A stretch of 64,000 nucleotides of DNA, taken from positions 62,001 to 126,000 of the forward strand of contig QFQP01000020.1 of assembly GCA_003243425.1 (NCBI GenBank), read 5' to 3'. The translations under genes and the position numbers were made by a program. The notes beneath the pieces are model-generated. The model made no database searches and had not been told where the DNA came from. It saw only the letters and a program-made list of their open reading frames with translations. The stretch's first letter is position 1. Each line of letters begins with the position of its first letter. The stretch comes from Archangium gephyra. Its GTDB lineage: Bacteria; Myxococcota; Myxococcia; Myxococcales; Myxococcaceae. This document shows, piece by piece, positions 25,416 to 35,404 of the stretch.

Positions 25416-27758
25416 ATGAACCGCTGGGCGCCGGCCTTCATCACTGTTGCGTTGTTCGTCTCCGGGCCGGCGTTGGCCCAGAAGGCGAAGCGTTCGCCCG
25501 CCGAGCTCCAGGCTCAGGTCGAAGAGATCGCGCGGCAGCTCGAAATCGCGCGCAACAACCTGGTGCTGGTCGAGAAGCAGTACACGCTGCGTGAAGAGAC
25601 GTCCGACGAAGCCGCGCAGCAGCAGCGCTTCTCTGACGGCGAAGTCCAGTACCTGCTCAACGACTATTCGACCGCGGCGGTGTTGTTCTACGACCTGGTC
25701 GCGAACGCGGACTTCCAGAAGAACCGGCGCTACCCCGACGCGCTGTTCTACCTGGCCGACTCGCTCTACCAGCAGAAGAACTACCTCGGTTCGCGCCTCT
25801 ATCTTCGCCAGCTGCTGCAACTGCGCGCCGGTCACTACAAGGAAGCGCTCGCGCGCTACCTCGAGATCGCGGGCCGCCTGAACGAGTTCAACGGCATCGA
25901 CGAGTACATCAATCAGGCGCGTGGCCTGTCGGGTGGGCAGCTGCCCCCGGAGCTCACGTACGTCTACGCGAAGTGGCTCTTCCGCCGCACCGACTTGAGC
26001 ATGGAAGAGCGCGTGAGCCGCAGCCGGCCGGTGTTCCAGTCACTCGCCGACGACGCGACGGGCCCGTTCCACCTGCAGGCTTCGTATTTCATCGGCGTCG
26101 GCTTCGTACGTTTGAAGCAGTGGGACCAGGCGGTCGCCCGCTTCCTCGCGGTGAGCCAGGCGCAACCGCGCGACGACAAAGAGCGCACGGTCATGGAGAT
26201 GGCCGACCTCTCGCTGGGCCGCGTGTATTTCGAGACCGGTAAGTACGACGAGGCGATCGACCGCTACGCGCGCATCAACCAGCGTTCCGACAGCTTCCCC
26301 GACGCGCTCTACGAAGTGGCGTGGAGCTACGTGCGAAAGGGCGAACTGGAGCGCGCGAAGAACGCGACTGAAGTCTTGCTGCTCGTCGCGGAAGACTCGG
26401 TGCTCGCTCCGGAAGCCAAGATTCTGCAGGGCACGTTGCAGCAGAAGCTGGCGAAGTACGACGAGGCGATCGACACCTACAATCAGGTCATCAACACCTA
26501 CGCGCCGGTGCGCGACGAGATCGACGCGCTGCTCACCGTGAACCAAGACCCGGTGAAGTACTTCGACGAGCTGCTCGCACGGAACGAGAAGTCGCTCGAC
26601 GTCACCAAGCTGCTGCCGCCCGTCGCGCTCAAGTGGGCCAGCACGCGCAACGAGGTCTCCGACGCCGTGGAGATCACGTCTGCGCTCGATCAGAGCCGCC
26701 GGGGAATCGAAGAGTCGCGCGCCATCGCCGATCGCATCTTGAAGTCGCTCGAAGAGCGCGGCGTGGAGAGCTTCCCTGTTCTGCAGGAGGGATACACCCG
26801 CGCAGACGCGGTCGACACGCAGTTGACGCGCGCCGAAGCGTCGCTCACGCAGATCGAAGAGTCGTTGGTCGACACCCAGCTGGCGGCAGATCAGCGCGAC
26901 CAGCTCACGCAGCTGAAGCAGAAACAGGCCGAGCTGAAGACGCGCATCGACACCCTGCCCACTACCGACGCGCAGGTTCGCGCCCGCCGTGAGCGCATGC
27001 AGGCCATCATCGATAGTCTCGAAAAGCAGGCCTTCCAGCTCGGCGTCGAACTGCAGTCGCAGGCGGCGCAGCTCACCGCCATTCGCAAGTTCGTCGACGA
27101 CACGCGCAAGCAGCGCAAGGACAAGCCGGAAGACGAGAAGGCGTTCCTCGAAAAGGTCACGCTCGAGCAGCGGGCTCTCGACGCCACGGCGACCGACCTC
27201 GACGAGCTGCGAATGCAGCTGCTCGCCGAGCGCAACAACGCCGACAAGGCGGTCGGTGGCGAAGGCCAACTCAAGACCGAATACGAGCAGGTGCTCGAGC
27301 AGGAGCGTCAGCTCCTTCTCAACGCCCGCCGCGGGCTGAGCCCGGACGCCCAGCAGGTGCTGCTGCGAGCCGACGTGGTCCGTGCCGATGCCACCGCGCT
27401 CAAGGAGCGCGTCGCGCGCAGCAAGACCATCGTTCGCCAGCGCGTGCAGCAGAAGGCGTCGCGGTTGCGTGAGCAGGTGCTCGCCGAGCAGCAGCTTCTC
27501 GAGGGCTACCGCAGCGAGACGGCTCGGGTGACCGGCGACACGCGCAACCTCGTCGGCCGCATCGCCTTTGACAGCTTCAAGCGCGTGCGACAGAGCTTCT
27601 ACGACCTGGTGCTCAAGGCCGACGTCGGCGTCGTCGACGTGGCCTTCCAGCGCAAGCAGGACAAGACCGGCAGCATCCAGAAACTGGCCACGCAGAAAGA
27701 TCGCGAACTCAAGCAGCTCGATGACGAGTTCAAGGAAGTGTTGAAGGACGTCGAGTGA
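25416..27758 (+). CDS. Periplasmic TPR/coiled-coil protein
   Basis: A 780-residue protein with a signal peptide (MNRWAPAFITVALFVSGPALA). Residues about 60-400 are TPR-like helix pairs, with DALFYLADSLYQQKNY and GKYDEAIDRYARIN as examples. The second half is a long coiled coil rich in Gln, Glu and Arg (about 410-770). ATG 25416 was chosen over 25341 because it begins the signal peptide. The next ATG overlaps the stop (TGATG). It is comparable to TPR scaffold proteins of the Myxococcus gliding and Nfs envelope complexes, but individual orthology is not claimed. Confidence 0.75.
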   Translation: MNRWAPAFITVALFVSGPALAQKAKRSPAELQAQVEEIARQLEIARNNLVLVEKQYTLREETSDEAAQQQRFSDGEVQYLLNDYSTAAVLFYDLVANADFQKNRRYPDALFYLADSLYQQKNYLGSRLYLRQLLQLRAGHYKEALARYLEIAGRLNEFNGIDEYINQARGLSGGQLPPELTYVYAKWLFRRTDLSMEERVSRSRPVFQSLADDATGPFHLQASYFIGVGFVRLKQWDQAVARFLAVSQAQPRDDKERTVMEMADLSLGRVYFETGKYDEAIDRYARINQRSDSFPDALYEVAWSYVRKGELERAKNATEVLLLVAEDSVLAPEAKILQGTLQQKLAKYDEAIDTYNQVINTYAPVRDEIDALLTVNQDPVKYFDELLARNEKSLDVTKLLPPVALKWASTRNEVSDAVEITSALDQSRRGIEESRAIADRILKSLEERGVESFPVLQEGYTRADAVDTQLTRAEASLTQIEESLVDTQLAADQRDQLTQLKQKQAELKTRIDTLPTTDAQVRARRERMQAIIDSLEKQAFQLGVELQSQAAQLTAIRKFVDDTRKQRKDKPEDEKAFLEKVTLEQRALDATATDLDELRMQLLAERNNADKAVGGEGQLKTEYEQVLEQERQLLLNARRGLSPDAQQVLLRADVVRADATALKERVARSKTIVRQRVQQKASRLREQVLAEQQLLEGYRSETARVTGDTRNLVGRIAFDSFKRVRQSFYDLVLKADVGVVDVAFQRKQDKTGSIQKLATQKDRELKQLDDEFKEVLKDVE

Positions 27759-30700
27759 TGCGCGCCCTGCTCCTGCTCAGCTGTGTGTTGGCCACTGGCG
27801 CCCTCGCCCAGGCGAAGAAGACGTCTGCGAAGGCGGATGCCGGCGTGGCGGTGCCCGACGCTGGCGTGATCGCGCCCGGCTCGACCGACGCGAGCAAGAG
27901 CGACGCTGCGCCCACGCAGAAGGAGAAGCCGCGCTACCTCGAGGGGCTGGGCCGTACGCCCGATCAGCAGGCCCAGCTCGAAGAGATCTCCCGCGCCCTC
28001 GAGCTCTACGAAGCCGAATCGAAGGAGTTCAAGCGCGAGGTGCAGCTCCTCGTCGAGAAGAAGTACGAAGAGAAGCGGAACACCCTGGCCAACAGCTACG
28101 AGAAGGCCATTCGCGATCTCGAAGTGCTCGAGCGCCGCGAACGTCTCGACGCCATCGCCGCGTTCGAAGAGTTCCTGCAGCGCTACCCGAACGATCCCCG
28201 CTACACGCCCGACGTGATGTTCCGTCTGGCCGAGCTCTACTACGAGCGTTCGGCCGACGATCAGGCCGTCGCCATGCGCGACTACGAGGAGCAGCTCAAG
28301 AAGCTCGACCCTGAGAAGAACCCCACGCTGCCTCCCGAACCGAAGGTCGATTTCAACAAGTCGATCGCGCTGTACCGCCGGCTGATCAACGACTTCCCTG
28401 ACTACAAGCTCAACGACGCCAGCTGGTATCTGCTCGGCTACTGCGAAGAGAAGCAGGAAGACTTCGAGAAGGCCCGTCAGTCGTACGAGCAGCTGATCGC
28501 CCGCTACCCGAAATCGAAGTTCACCACCGAAGCGTGGGTGCGCATCGGCGAGTACTACTTCGACGCGTACGACGTGGCTGATGCGCTCACGCGCGCCGCC
28601 GACGCCTACGAGCACGCGGTCGCCGACACCAAGCACCCGCTCTACGACAAGGCGCTCTACAAGCTCGGTTGGGTCTACTACCGCATGGACCGCTTCGACG
28701 ACGCGGTCGCCCGGTTCATCGCGCTCGTCGACTATTACGAGGCCGAAGCGAAGCGGAAGAACGACGAAGAAGTCGGCGGCGACCTGCGCAGCGAAGCGCT
28801 CCAGTACACCGCCATCAGCTTCGTCGACGAGAAGTGGGGCTCACTGGCGAAGGCGCAGGCGACCTTCGCCCGGCTCGGCGGCCGTCGCTACGAAGGCGAG
28901 ATCTACCGTCGCATGGCCGACGTCTATTTCGACCAGACCAAGCACCCGGAGGCCATCGAGGCCTACCGGCTGGTGCTGCAGAAAGACCCGCTCAACAAAG
29001 ACGCGCCCAAGATTCAGCAGCGCATCGTGCAGGCCTACGAGCGCGATCGCCGCCTCGACGAGGCCTTCGCCGAGAGCTCGAAGCTGGCGAACATGTTCGT
29101 GCCGGGAACGCCCTGGTACGAGAAATGGAAACGCGACCCCGAAGTGGTTCAGGCTGCGGGCGAGCTCGCCGAGAAGAGCCTGTACTCGACCGCGATCTAC
29201 CATCACCAGCAGGCGCTCGTTTACAAGCAGGAGGGCAAGTTCGATCAGGCCAAGGCCGCGTTCGAGACCGCCGCCAGGGCCTACGACGGCTACCTCCAGC
29301 GCTTCCCGCGCAGCAAGAACGCGTACGAGATGGAGTTCTACCTGGCCGAGTGCCTGTACAACTCGTTCCAGTTCAAGGAGGCCGGCAAGCACTACGCGGC
29401 GGTTCGCGACTCGAGCCAGGACGTGAAGTACCAGAACGACGCGGCCTACGCGGCCGTGCTGGCCAACCAGAAGCAGCTCGACATCGACGTGAAGAGCGGC
29501 GCCTCGAAGGCGTATCCGGTGCTCAAGTCGACCGAGCGGCCTGAAGGCGAACAGATCGCCGTCGCTCAGCTTTCGCCGCTCGAAGCCGCGCTCATCGACG
29601 CGTCTGACAAGTACGTGGCCAAGGCGAAAGCGGGCGACGACAAGGCACCGGGCATCGCCTACCGCGCTGCCGAGATGTTCTACACGCACAACCAGTTCGA
29701 CGAAGCGCGCCGTCGTTTCGAGGCCATCGTCACCGGGTACCCGAAGGCCGAGGTCGCCAAGTTTGCGACCAACCTGATCATCGAGAGCTACCTCATCGAC
29801 AAGAACTGGAAGGCCGTCGAAGAGGTGTCGGCGCGCCTGGCGTCGAACACCGACGTCATCGACCCCAAGTCGGACCTCTACAAGGAGCTGACCAAGTTCA
29901 AGCTCGGTGGCCGCTTCAAGTTGGCCGAAGAGCTGATGGCCAAGGGCTCGTACGACGAGGCCGCGAAGAAGTACCTCGACCTCGTGGCCGAAGAGCCCAG
30001 GCACGAGTTCGCCGACAAGGCGCTGAACAACGCCGCCGTGTGCTTCGAGAACGTGCAGCGCTTCGATTCTGCGTTGAAGATCTACGAGCGCATCGTCGCC
30101 GAATACCCGAAGAGTGCGCTGGCCGACGCCGCCCTCTTCCGCGTCGCGGTGAACGCCGAGAAGTCGTACGACTTCGACAAGGCCATCGAGAAGTACCAGA
30201 AGCTGGTGAAGGACTACCCGACCTCGAAGGACCGTGAGTCGGCGCTCTTCAACACCGCGCGTCTGCTCGAAGGTCTGCAGCGCTACAACGAAGCGGCCGC
30301 GGCCTACCTGCGCTACGCCGACGTGTACCCGAACTCCGAAGACGCGCCCAAGAACCAGTTCCGCGCGGCGCTCATCTACGAAAAGCAGGGCGACTCGGCG
30401 AAGGAGATCGGGGCCCTCAACGAGTTCGTCACCAAGTTCTCGAGCAAGAGCGCTCAGGTCGAGCTGGTGGTCGACGCCAAGAAGCGCATCGGCGACGCGT
30501 ACCAGAAGCAGAAGAACGACACGGCCGCGAAGAAGGCCTACGCCGCTGCTGCCGACGAGTTCGACAAGCGCAACCTGAAGGCCGAGAGCGCGCCCGTCGC
30601 CGCCGAAGCGGCGGCCTACTCGCGCTTCCAGCTCGCGGAGTACGTGTTCGAAGAATTCGACCGCGTGAAGATCGGCGGCACGGGCAAGGCGCTGGCCAAC

Positions 30701-31180
30701 TCCTTCACCGCCAAGAAGGACGCGGTGAAGAAGGTGAACACGGCCTACGACTCGGTGGTGAAGTACAAGCGGGTCGAGTGGACGCTCGCGGCCTTCTACC
30801 GCAAGGGCTACACGCTCGAGCGTTTCGCGCAGACGATTCTGGAAACCCCGGTACCGCCAGACATCAAGCGCCTCGGCGAGGAAGCCGTGGTCACCTACCA
30901 AGACGCGTTGTCCGCGCAGACCGTGGCCCTCGAAGACAAGGCCGTCGAGACGTATACGGCCGCATGGAACGAAGCGAAGAAGTTCCGCGTCTCCAACGAG
31001 TGGACGAAGAAGACGCTCGAGTCGCTCAACCGCTTCCGCCCCAAGGAGTACCCGATGCTGAAGGAGCCCAAGTCGCTCATCAGCAGCGACCTCACGCTGC
31101 CTGACGGCGCGGTCGGCACGGTCGAAGGCAACGAGAAGGCGGTCAAGGCGCCGCAGAAGCTCGGCGAGGACGACAAGTGA
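27758..31180 (+). CDS. Large periplasmic TPR protein, GltD/AgmU-like
   Basis: A 1140-residue protein with a signal peptide (MRALLLLSCVLATGALAQ). After an acidic N-terminal helix, TPR units cover almost the whole chain, with motifs such as DASWYLLGYCEEKQEDFEKA, DKALYKLGWVYYRM and DAALFRVAVNAEKSYDF. Its length and layout resemble the Glt gliding protein GltD (AgmU) and its paralogues, which are periplasmic scaffolds. It overlaps its neighbours at both ends, so it is translated from a polycistronic message. Confidence 0.7.
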   Translation: MRALLLLSCVLATGALAQAKKTSAKADAGVAVPDAGVIAPGSTDASKSDAAPTQKEKPRYLEGLGRTPDQQAQLEEISRALELYEAESKEFKREVQLLVEKKYEEKRNTLANSYEKAIRDLEVLERRERLDAIAAFEEFLQRYPNDPRYTPDVMFRLAELYYERSADDQAVAMRDYEEQLKKLDPEKNPTLPPEPKVDFNKSIALYRRLINDFPDYKLNDASWYLLGYCEEKQEDFEKARQSYEQLIARYPKSKFTTEAWVRIGEYYFDAYDVADALTRAADAYEHAVADTKHPLYDKALYKLGWVYYRMDRFDDAVARFIALVDYYEAEAKRKNDEEVGGDLRSEALQYTAISFVDEKWGSLAKAQATFARLGGRRYEGEIYRRMADVYFDQTKHPEAIEAYRLVLQKDPLNKDAPKIQQRIVQAYERDRRLDEAFAESSKLANMFVPGTPWYEKWKRDPEVVQAAGELAEKSLYSTAIYHHQQALVYKQEGKFDQAKAAFETAARAYDGYLQRFPRSKNAYEMEFYLAECLYNSFQFKEAGKHYAAVRDSSQDVKYQNDAAYAAVLANQKQLDIDVKSGASKAYPVLKSTERPEGEQIAVAQLSPLEAALIDASDKYVAKAKAGDDKAPGIAYRAAEMFYTHNQFDEARRRFEAIVTGYPKAEVAKFATNLIIESYLIDKNWKAVEEVSARLASNTDVIDPKSDLYKELTKFKLGGRFKLAEELMAKGSYDEAAKKYLDLVAEEPRHEFADKALNNAAVCFENVQRFDSALKIYERIVAEYPKSALADAALFRVAVNAEKSYDFDKAIEKYQKLVKDYPTSKDRESALFNTARLLEGLQRYNEAAAAYLRYADVYPNSEDAPKNQFRAALIYEKQGDSAKEIGALNEFVTKFSSKSAQVELVVDAKKRIGDAYQKQKNDTAAKKAYAAAADEFDKRNLKAESAPVAAEAAAYSRFQLAEYVFEEFDRVKIGGTGKALANSFTAKKDAVKKVNTAYDSVVKYKRVEWTLAAFYRKGYTLERFAQTILETPVPPDIKRLGEEAVVTYQDALSAQTVALEDKAVETYTAAWNEAKKFRVSNEWTKKTLESLNRFRPKEYPMLKEPKSLISSDLTLPDGAVGTVEGNEKAVKAPQKLGEDDK

Positions 31181-32898
31181 AGCGCGCTCTTTTCGCTGCC
31201 CTGTTCGTCGCTTCTGCGTGCGTCACGCCCGAGGCGAAGCCCGACGAGAAGGTCACCGAAGGCGGCGAGACGCCCGAGGTTCCGTATTCGCCGAAGACCG
31301 GCGACGCGTCGGAGACCGGTGCGGCGGAAGTCGTGAAGCCCGCGGCCGGTGGGGAAGCGCCAGCGGCTGAAAAGCCCGCGCCGATCAGCTTCGACAATGG
31401 AACGCAGGCGCGCTTCAAAGAAGGCGTGGCCGCACTCGCTGCCAACAACAACAGCGCCGCCGAGGCCGCGTTCCGTGACGTGCTCGCGCGCAACGACCGC
31501 GCCGCGTACGCGTGGACCAACCTCGGCGTCATTGCCGAGCGGCAGGGCGACCCGTCAGCTGCCGAGCGCAACTACCGCAAGGCCGTGGAGGTCGACGCGG
31601 CGCAGGACGTGGCGTGGGACTACCTCGCGCGCCTGCAGTGCCGGCAGAAGAAGTGCGCCCAGGCCGAGAGCGATCTGCGCAGCGCGATTTCGAAGAACCC
31701 ATCGGCCATCGGCCCACGCAACGCGCTCGTCTACACCCTCATCGCGCAGAACAAGCTCGACGCGGCCGCTTCGGAAGCCAAGAAGGTGCTCAAGGCCGAC
31801 GAACGCAACGTGCGCGCGATGCAGTTGCTGGCCAACGTGTACCTGCGCGAGTCGAAGGTGGAACTCGCGCGCCTGGTGCTCGAGAACGCGCGCACCATCG
31901 ACGCCAACGATGCGGCGACGCACAACGCGCTCGGCCTCGTCCTCCTGCAGCTCAAGCAGAAGCCGCAGGCCATGGAATCGTTCCGCCAGGCGACGCTCCT
32001 CAAGCCCGACTATGCGGAGGCGCGGAACAACTTCGGTGCCTTGTTGAACGAGGGCAACGACTACGAAGCGTCGGTGAAGGAGCTCGAGGCCGCGGTCGCA
32101 GCGCAGCCTGACTTCACGATGGCGCACTTGAACCTGGGCAACGCGTACCGCGGTCTGCAACAGCCGCAGAAGGCGATCGCCGAGTACGAAAAGGTTCAAA
32201 GAGCGCAGCCGAACCTCGCCGACGTGAGTTTCAACCTCGGCGTCACCTATCTCGATCAGGAAGTGCCGGGCGTCGAAGTGACCGAGCGCTTCAAGAAGTC
32301 GATCGCGTACTTCAACGAATACAAGAGCAAGGGTGGCAAAGACGCGAGCGTCGACCAGTACATCAAGGACGCGAACAAGGGCATCGAGAAGGAAGAGCGC
32401 CGCAAGGAACGCGAGAAGAAAGACCAGCTGAAGAAGGTCGAGAACGCGAAGAAGGCGGAAGAAGACGCGAAGAAGAAGGCCGCCGAGGAAGCGCAGGCGA
32501 AGATCGACGCCGAAAAGAAGGCGAAGGAAGAAGCAGAAGCCAAGGCCAGAGCCGACGCGGACGCTGCGGCGAAGAAGGCGGCCGAGGACGAAGCGGCGCG
32601 CAAGAAGGCCGACGCGGAAGCGGCGCGCAAAGCCCAGCTCGACGAGGCGACGCGCAAGAAGGAAGAAGCCGCCGCCGCGAAGAAGGCCGCCGCCGAAGAA
32701 GCGAAGCGGAAGAAGGAAGAAGCGGCCGCTGCGAAGAAGGCTGCTGCCGAAGAGGCCAAGCGAAAGAAGGCCGAAGAAGCCGCCGCCAGGAAAGCCGGTC
32801 AGAACAAGGCACCTGCCTCGAAGTTGGGTGACGACGATGACTCACCGGCTCCCGCGCCCAGGCCCGCTTCCGGTAAGGTGTCGGAGGACGACAAGTGA
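31177..32898 (+). CDS. TPR lipoprotein, GltE/AglT-like
   Basis: A 573-residue lipoprotein: lipobox ASAC puts the lipidated Cys at 15. Six or more TPRs (about 75-385, for example AAYAWTNLGVIAERQGD and ATHNALGLVLLQLKQKPQAMESFRQA) precede a continuous, highly charged Ala/Lys/Glu helix (about 400-550) built on repeats like KKEEAAAAKKAAAEEAKR. GAGGA six bases upstream supports the GTG start, which overlaps the previous stop. The arrangement after a large TPR protein mirrors gltD-gltE of the gliding machine; GltE is an outer-membrane lipoprotein. Confidence 0.7.
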   Translation: MKRALFAALFVASACVTPEAKPDEKVTEGGETPEVPYSPKTGDASETGAAEVVKPAAGGEAPAAEKPAPISFDNGTQARFKEGVAALAANNNSAAEAAFRDVLARNDRAAYAWTNLGVIAERQGDPSAAERNYRKAVEVDAAQDVAWDYLARLQCRQKKCAQAESDLRSAISKNPSAIGPRNALVYTLIAQNKLDAAASEAKKVLKADERNVRAMQLLANVYLRESKVELARLVLENARTIDANDAATHNALGLVLLQLKQKPQAMESFRQATLLKPDYAEARNNFGALLNEGNDYEASVKELEAAVAAQPDFTMAHLNLGNAYRGLQQPQKAIAEYEKVQRAQPNLADVSFNLGVTYLDQEVPGVEVTERFKKSIAYFNEYKSKGGKDASVDQYIKDANKGIEKEERRKEREKKDQLKKVENAKKAEEDAKKKAAEEAQAKIDAEKKAKEEAEAKARADADAAAKKAAEDEAARKKADAEAARKAQLDEATRKKEEAAAAKKAAAEEAKRKKEEAAAAKKAAAEEAKRKKAEEAAARKAGQNKAPASKLGDDDDSPAPAPRPASGKVSEDDK

Positions 32899-33137
32899 TG
32901 CGAACCCTGCTCTTCAGCGCTCTTCTGCTCGCGACCGCCGCCTTCGCGCAGGACAACACCCAGACTCAGAAGAAGAAGAAGGTCATTCGTCTCGACGCCA
33001 TCACGGTCGAAGGTCGAATTCAGAAGCCGCAGGCCTTCTACATTCTCCAGCGCAGCACGTTGAACTTCGACGAGCTCAACCGCGAAGAGTCGTTCATCCC
33101 CAAGGTGGAGAAGAGCGTCGAGAAAGACGCGTTCTGA
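32898..33137 (+). CDS. Small exported protein, GltF-like position
   Basis: A 79-residue protein: signal peptide (MRTLLFSALLLATAAFAQ), a Lys-rich stretch, then VIRLDAITVEGRIQKPQAFYILQRS, which looks like a short beta/alpha module, and an acidic end. The ATG overlaps the preceding stop (TGATG) and has GGAGG ten bases upstream. It occupies the place of gltF between gltE-like and gltG-like genes; sequence alone is too short to prove orthology. Confidence 0.6.
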   Translation: MRTLLFSALLLATAAFAQDNTQTQKKKKVIRLDAITVEGRIQKPQAFYILQRSTLNFDELNREESFIPKVEKSVEKDAF

Positions 33138-33243
33138 TTCCTTGAGTCCGCATGGTCTCGTAGCTAAGTGTGCAGAGCCCTTGAGTTTGGTGAGGGCGCG
33201 ACGGACGGAACCTGTCTCGTTCGTGGCTGTCTAAGGGAAGGTC

Positions 33244-34593
33244 ATGGCTCAACCACAGCAGGCTGCCGCCAGGCAAAAGCTCCTCCGCGTCGCCCTCATT
33301 CAGGGCGCCAAGATCACCGAAGATCGCACGCTCAAGAAGCGCGCGAGCGTGTCCGTCGGCCAGAACGCGACGAACACCATCATCGTGCCGGTGAGCAATC
33401 TGCCTCCGTCGTTCACCCTCTTTGAAGCCGTCAACGAGCAGTACTCGTTGGTCTTCACGGCGGCCATGGACGGCAAGGTGTCCGTCAGCGGGCAGGAGCT
33501 GACGCTCGCCGAGGCGATTTCTCGCGGCGTCGCCAAGCAGCGCAAAGACGTCTACGTCATCCCGCTCAACGAGAACTCCAAGGGCCGCGTCTCGCTCGGT
33601 GAAGTCTCACTCCTCTTCCAGTTCGTCACGCCTCCGCCCGAAGCGCCGAAGCCGGTGCTGCCGTCCGAGGTCCGCGGGAGTCTGCTCAAGCAGATCGACC
33701 AGTTCTTCTTCCTCGTGCTCGCGGTGTCACTGGTCGTGCATTTCTCGGGCGCCACGTTCATCGCGTGTCAGCCGGTGCCCGAGGAGCGCGAACTCACGCT
33801 CGACGAGCTTCCTGATCGCTTCGTGAAGGCCATGATGCCGGAGGTGAAGCCGCCTCCGCCCAAGGAAGTGGCCGACAACGGCAACGAGAAGAAGGACGAA
33901 AAGAAGGACGAGAAGAAAGACGAAGTCGTCGCCGACAAGAAGGGCGAAAAGGCGCCGACGAGCCCCGCTGAGAACAAGGCGGCGTTGCAGGCCAAAGTCG
34001 CCAAGTCCGGCCTGCTCAAGGTGATCGGCTCTGCGTCTGGTGGAGCTGGTGCTTTCGAAGACGTGCTCGGCGGCTCGAACGGAGTGGGTGATGTCGCGTC
34101 GGCGCTGTCGGGCGCGAGCGGCGTCGGTGTGGCGACCGCTGATTCACTGGCGGCGGGTGGCCCCAAGGGCGGCACTGCCGGTTCAGCCGCAGGCATCGGC
34201 GATCTCGGCACCAGCGGCGGCGGCAACGTCGCGCTGAGCGAGAAAGGCACCGCCACGGTTCGCGGCGGCGTGCAGATGCAGGCGCCGGAAGTCGACTCGA
34301 GCGACGTCGACCGCGAAAAGCTGGCCGCCTACGTGCGCGCCCGCAAAGGCGCCATTCAGCAGTGCTACGAGAAGGAGCTGAAGCGAAACCCCAGCCTCAA
34401 GGGGAAGGTGGTCGTGCGCTTCAGCATCACCCCCTCCGGCCGCACGTCGGACATCGACGTCGAAGAGAACACGCTGGGCAATGAAGCCGTCGCCTCGTGC
34501 ATCAAGACCACGATCCGCGGTTGGGTCTTCCCCTTCAAGCCCGACTCCGAAGTGCCGGTGGCGTACCCGTTCGTCTTCGCCCCCGCCTCGTAG
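33244..34593 (+). CDS. FHA-like/TM/TonB-like protein, GltG (PglI)-like
   Basis: A 449-residue inner-membrane protein. Residues about 15-135 form an FHA-like beta domain that may bind phosphoproteins (VSVGQNATNTIIVP is the FHA-type strand). One membrane helix follows (about 151-174), then a charged Lys/Glu/Pro linker and a Gly-rich part. The C-terminal domain (about 360-449, AYVRARKGAIQQCYEKELK and FSITPSGRTSDIDV) is of the AgmX/PglI or TonB type and reaches the periplasm. This architecture is that of GltG, which couples cytosolic and periplasmic parts of the gliding motor. A 106-base gap upstream contains TTGAGT-17-TAAGTG, a weak promoter candidate. Confidence 0.7.
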   Translation: MAQPQQAAARQKLLRVALIQGAKITEDRTLKKRASVSVGQNATNTIIVPVSNLPPSFTLFEAVNEQYSLVFTAAMDGKVSVSGQELTLAEAISRGVAKQRKDVYVIPLNENSKGRVSLGEVSLLFQFVTPPPEAPKPVLPSEVRGSLLKQIDQFFFLVLAVSLVVHFSGATFIACQPVPEERELTLDELPDRFVKAMMPEVKPPPPKEVADNGNEKKDEKKDEKKDEVVADKKGEKAPTSPAENKAALQAKVAKSGLLKVIGSASGGAGAFEDVLGGSNGVGDVASALSGASGVGVATADSLAAGGPKGGTAGSAAGIGDLGTSGGGNVALSEKGTATVRGGVQMQAPEVDSSDVDREKLAAYVRARKGAIQQCYEKELKRNPSLKGKVVVRFSITPSGRTSDIDVEENTLGNEAVASCIKTTIRGWVFPFKPDSEVPVAYPFVFAPAS

Positions 34594-34615
34594 TCAGAAG
34601 CGCGCATGCTGGCGC

Positions 34616-34631
34616 CGCCCGTTTCTGGGCG
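34616..34631 (+). terminator. Small hairpin after the GltG-like gene
   Basis: CGCCC and GGGCG arms with a six-base loop start 22 bases after the stop codon. There is no T-run, so termination is uncertain; the next gene has its own strong promoter candidate. Confidence 0.35.
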
Positions 34632-34733
34632 AGCGTCAATCACGCGTCTTCATTCAGAACCACGCAGCGCCCGATGAATGCGGAGCCACCGTTCGGACAC
34701 AGAACGTGTGGCTTCGTTGCATGACGGTCTGCG

Positions 34734-34762
34734 TTGACTTACACCCACCGCGTCCGTACTTT
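34734..34762 (+). promoter_or_regulatory. Sigma-70-type promoter for the export trio
   Basis: TTGACT (34734-34739) and TACTTT (34757-34762) are separated by exactly 17 bases. This is one of the best matches to the housekeeping consensus in the window. Initiation near 34769 would leave a leader of about 25 bases containing GAAGGG before the ATG at 34794. Confidence 0.7.
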
Positions 34763-34793
34763 CTTCCTCTTCCTGAAGGGTTGGGGGCCTTAG

Positions 34794-35333
34794 ATGATCC
34801 GCCGTGCCGTTACATTTCTGGTGGTTGCCGCGGCGACGCTCTCGCTCGCGCAAGCGCCTGAGGCGCCCGAAGCTTCGGATGCGTCGAAGGTTCCTGACGG
34901 TCAGAAAGTGAAGACGAGTTCTGATTCTGTGCTGCGCATGCGCAGCGCGTTGAAGGACGTGCTCACCAAACTCGAAGAGGCGCGCAGCACGAAAGACGTG
35001 GTGAAGCTCAACTGCGTCAACGAGAAGCTCACGCAGATCAAGGGTCTTCTCCGAATCTCCGAGCAGTCAGACGTCGCGTTGCAGGAGGCCGTGGCGAAGA
35101 AGGAGACCTCGACCGCCGAACACGAGTTCACGAAGGTGACCATCGCGCGTTCGAAGGTCGATCAACTCCGCGCCGAGGCCGAGCAGTGCATCGGTCAGCT
35201 CGCCTTCCAGACCGATGAGAACCTGAGCGTCGAGGTCGACGTCCCCGACTATCTGCCGCCGGGTGATCCGACGACCATGCCGACTCCGCCCGCCATCGAC
35301 ACGAGGCCGCCGCCGGCGAGCCCGACGATGTGA
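34794..35333 (+). CDS. Exported helical protein of unknown function
   Basis: A 179-residue protein with a signal peptide (MIRRAVTFLVVAAATLSLAQ), a helical middle (about 40-130) likely to form a coiled coil, two Cys (in LNCVN and AEQCIG) that could pair in the periplasm, and a Pro-rich tail. It is the first gene behind a strong promoter and is followed by the porin and OPX genes, so it is probably part of the same surface-polysaccharide export unit. Not recognised as a known family. Confidence 0.7.
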   Translation: MIRRAVTFLVVAAATLSLAQAPEAPEASDASKVPDGQKVKTSSDSVLRMRSALKDVLTKLEEARSTKDVVKLNCVNEKLTQIKGLLRISEQSDVALQEAVAKKETSTAEHEFTKVTIARSKVDQLRAEAEQCIGQLAFQTDENLSVEVDVPDYLPPGDPTTMPTPPAIDTRPPPASPTM

Positions 35334-35404
35334 GTGTTTCGCAACGCACTTTTGAAAGGGACTTGGCCAGCACACCTCGTGTGTTAAGGCCATTCGACTT
35401 CGCG

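Noticed and set aside
28841..30901. 686-codon open frame antisense to the large TPR gene
   Set aside because: Shadow of codon bias in the TPR gene; no ribosome site or protein family.
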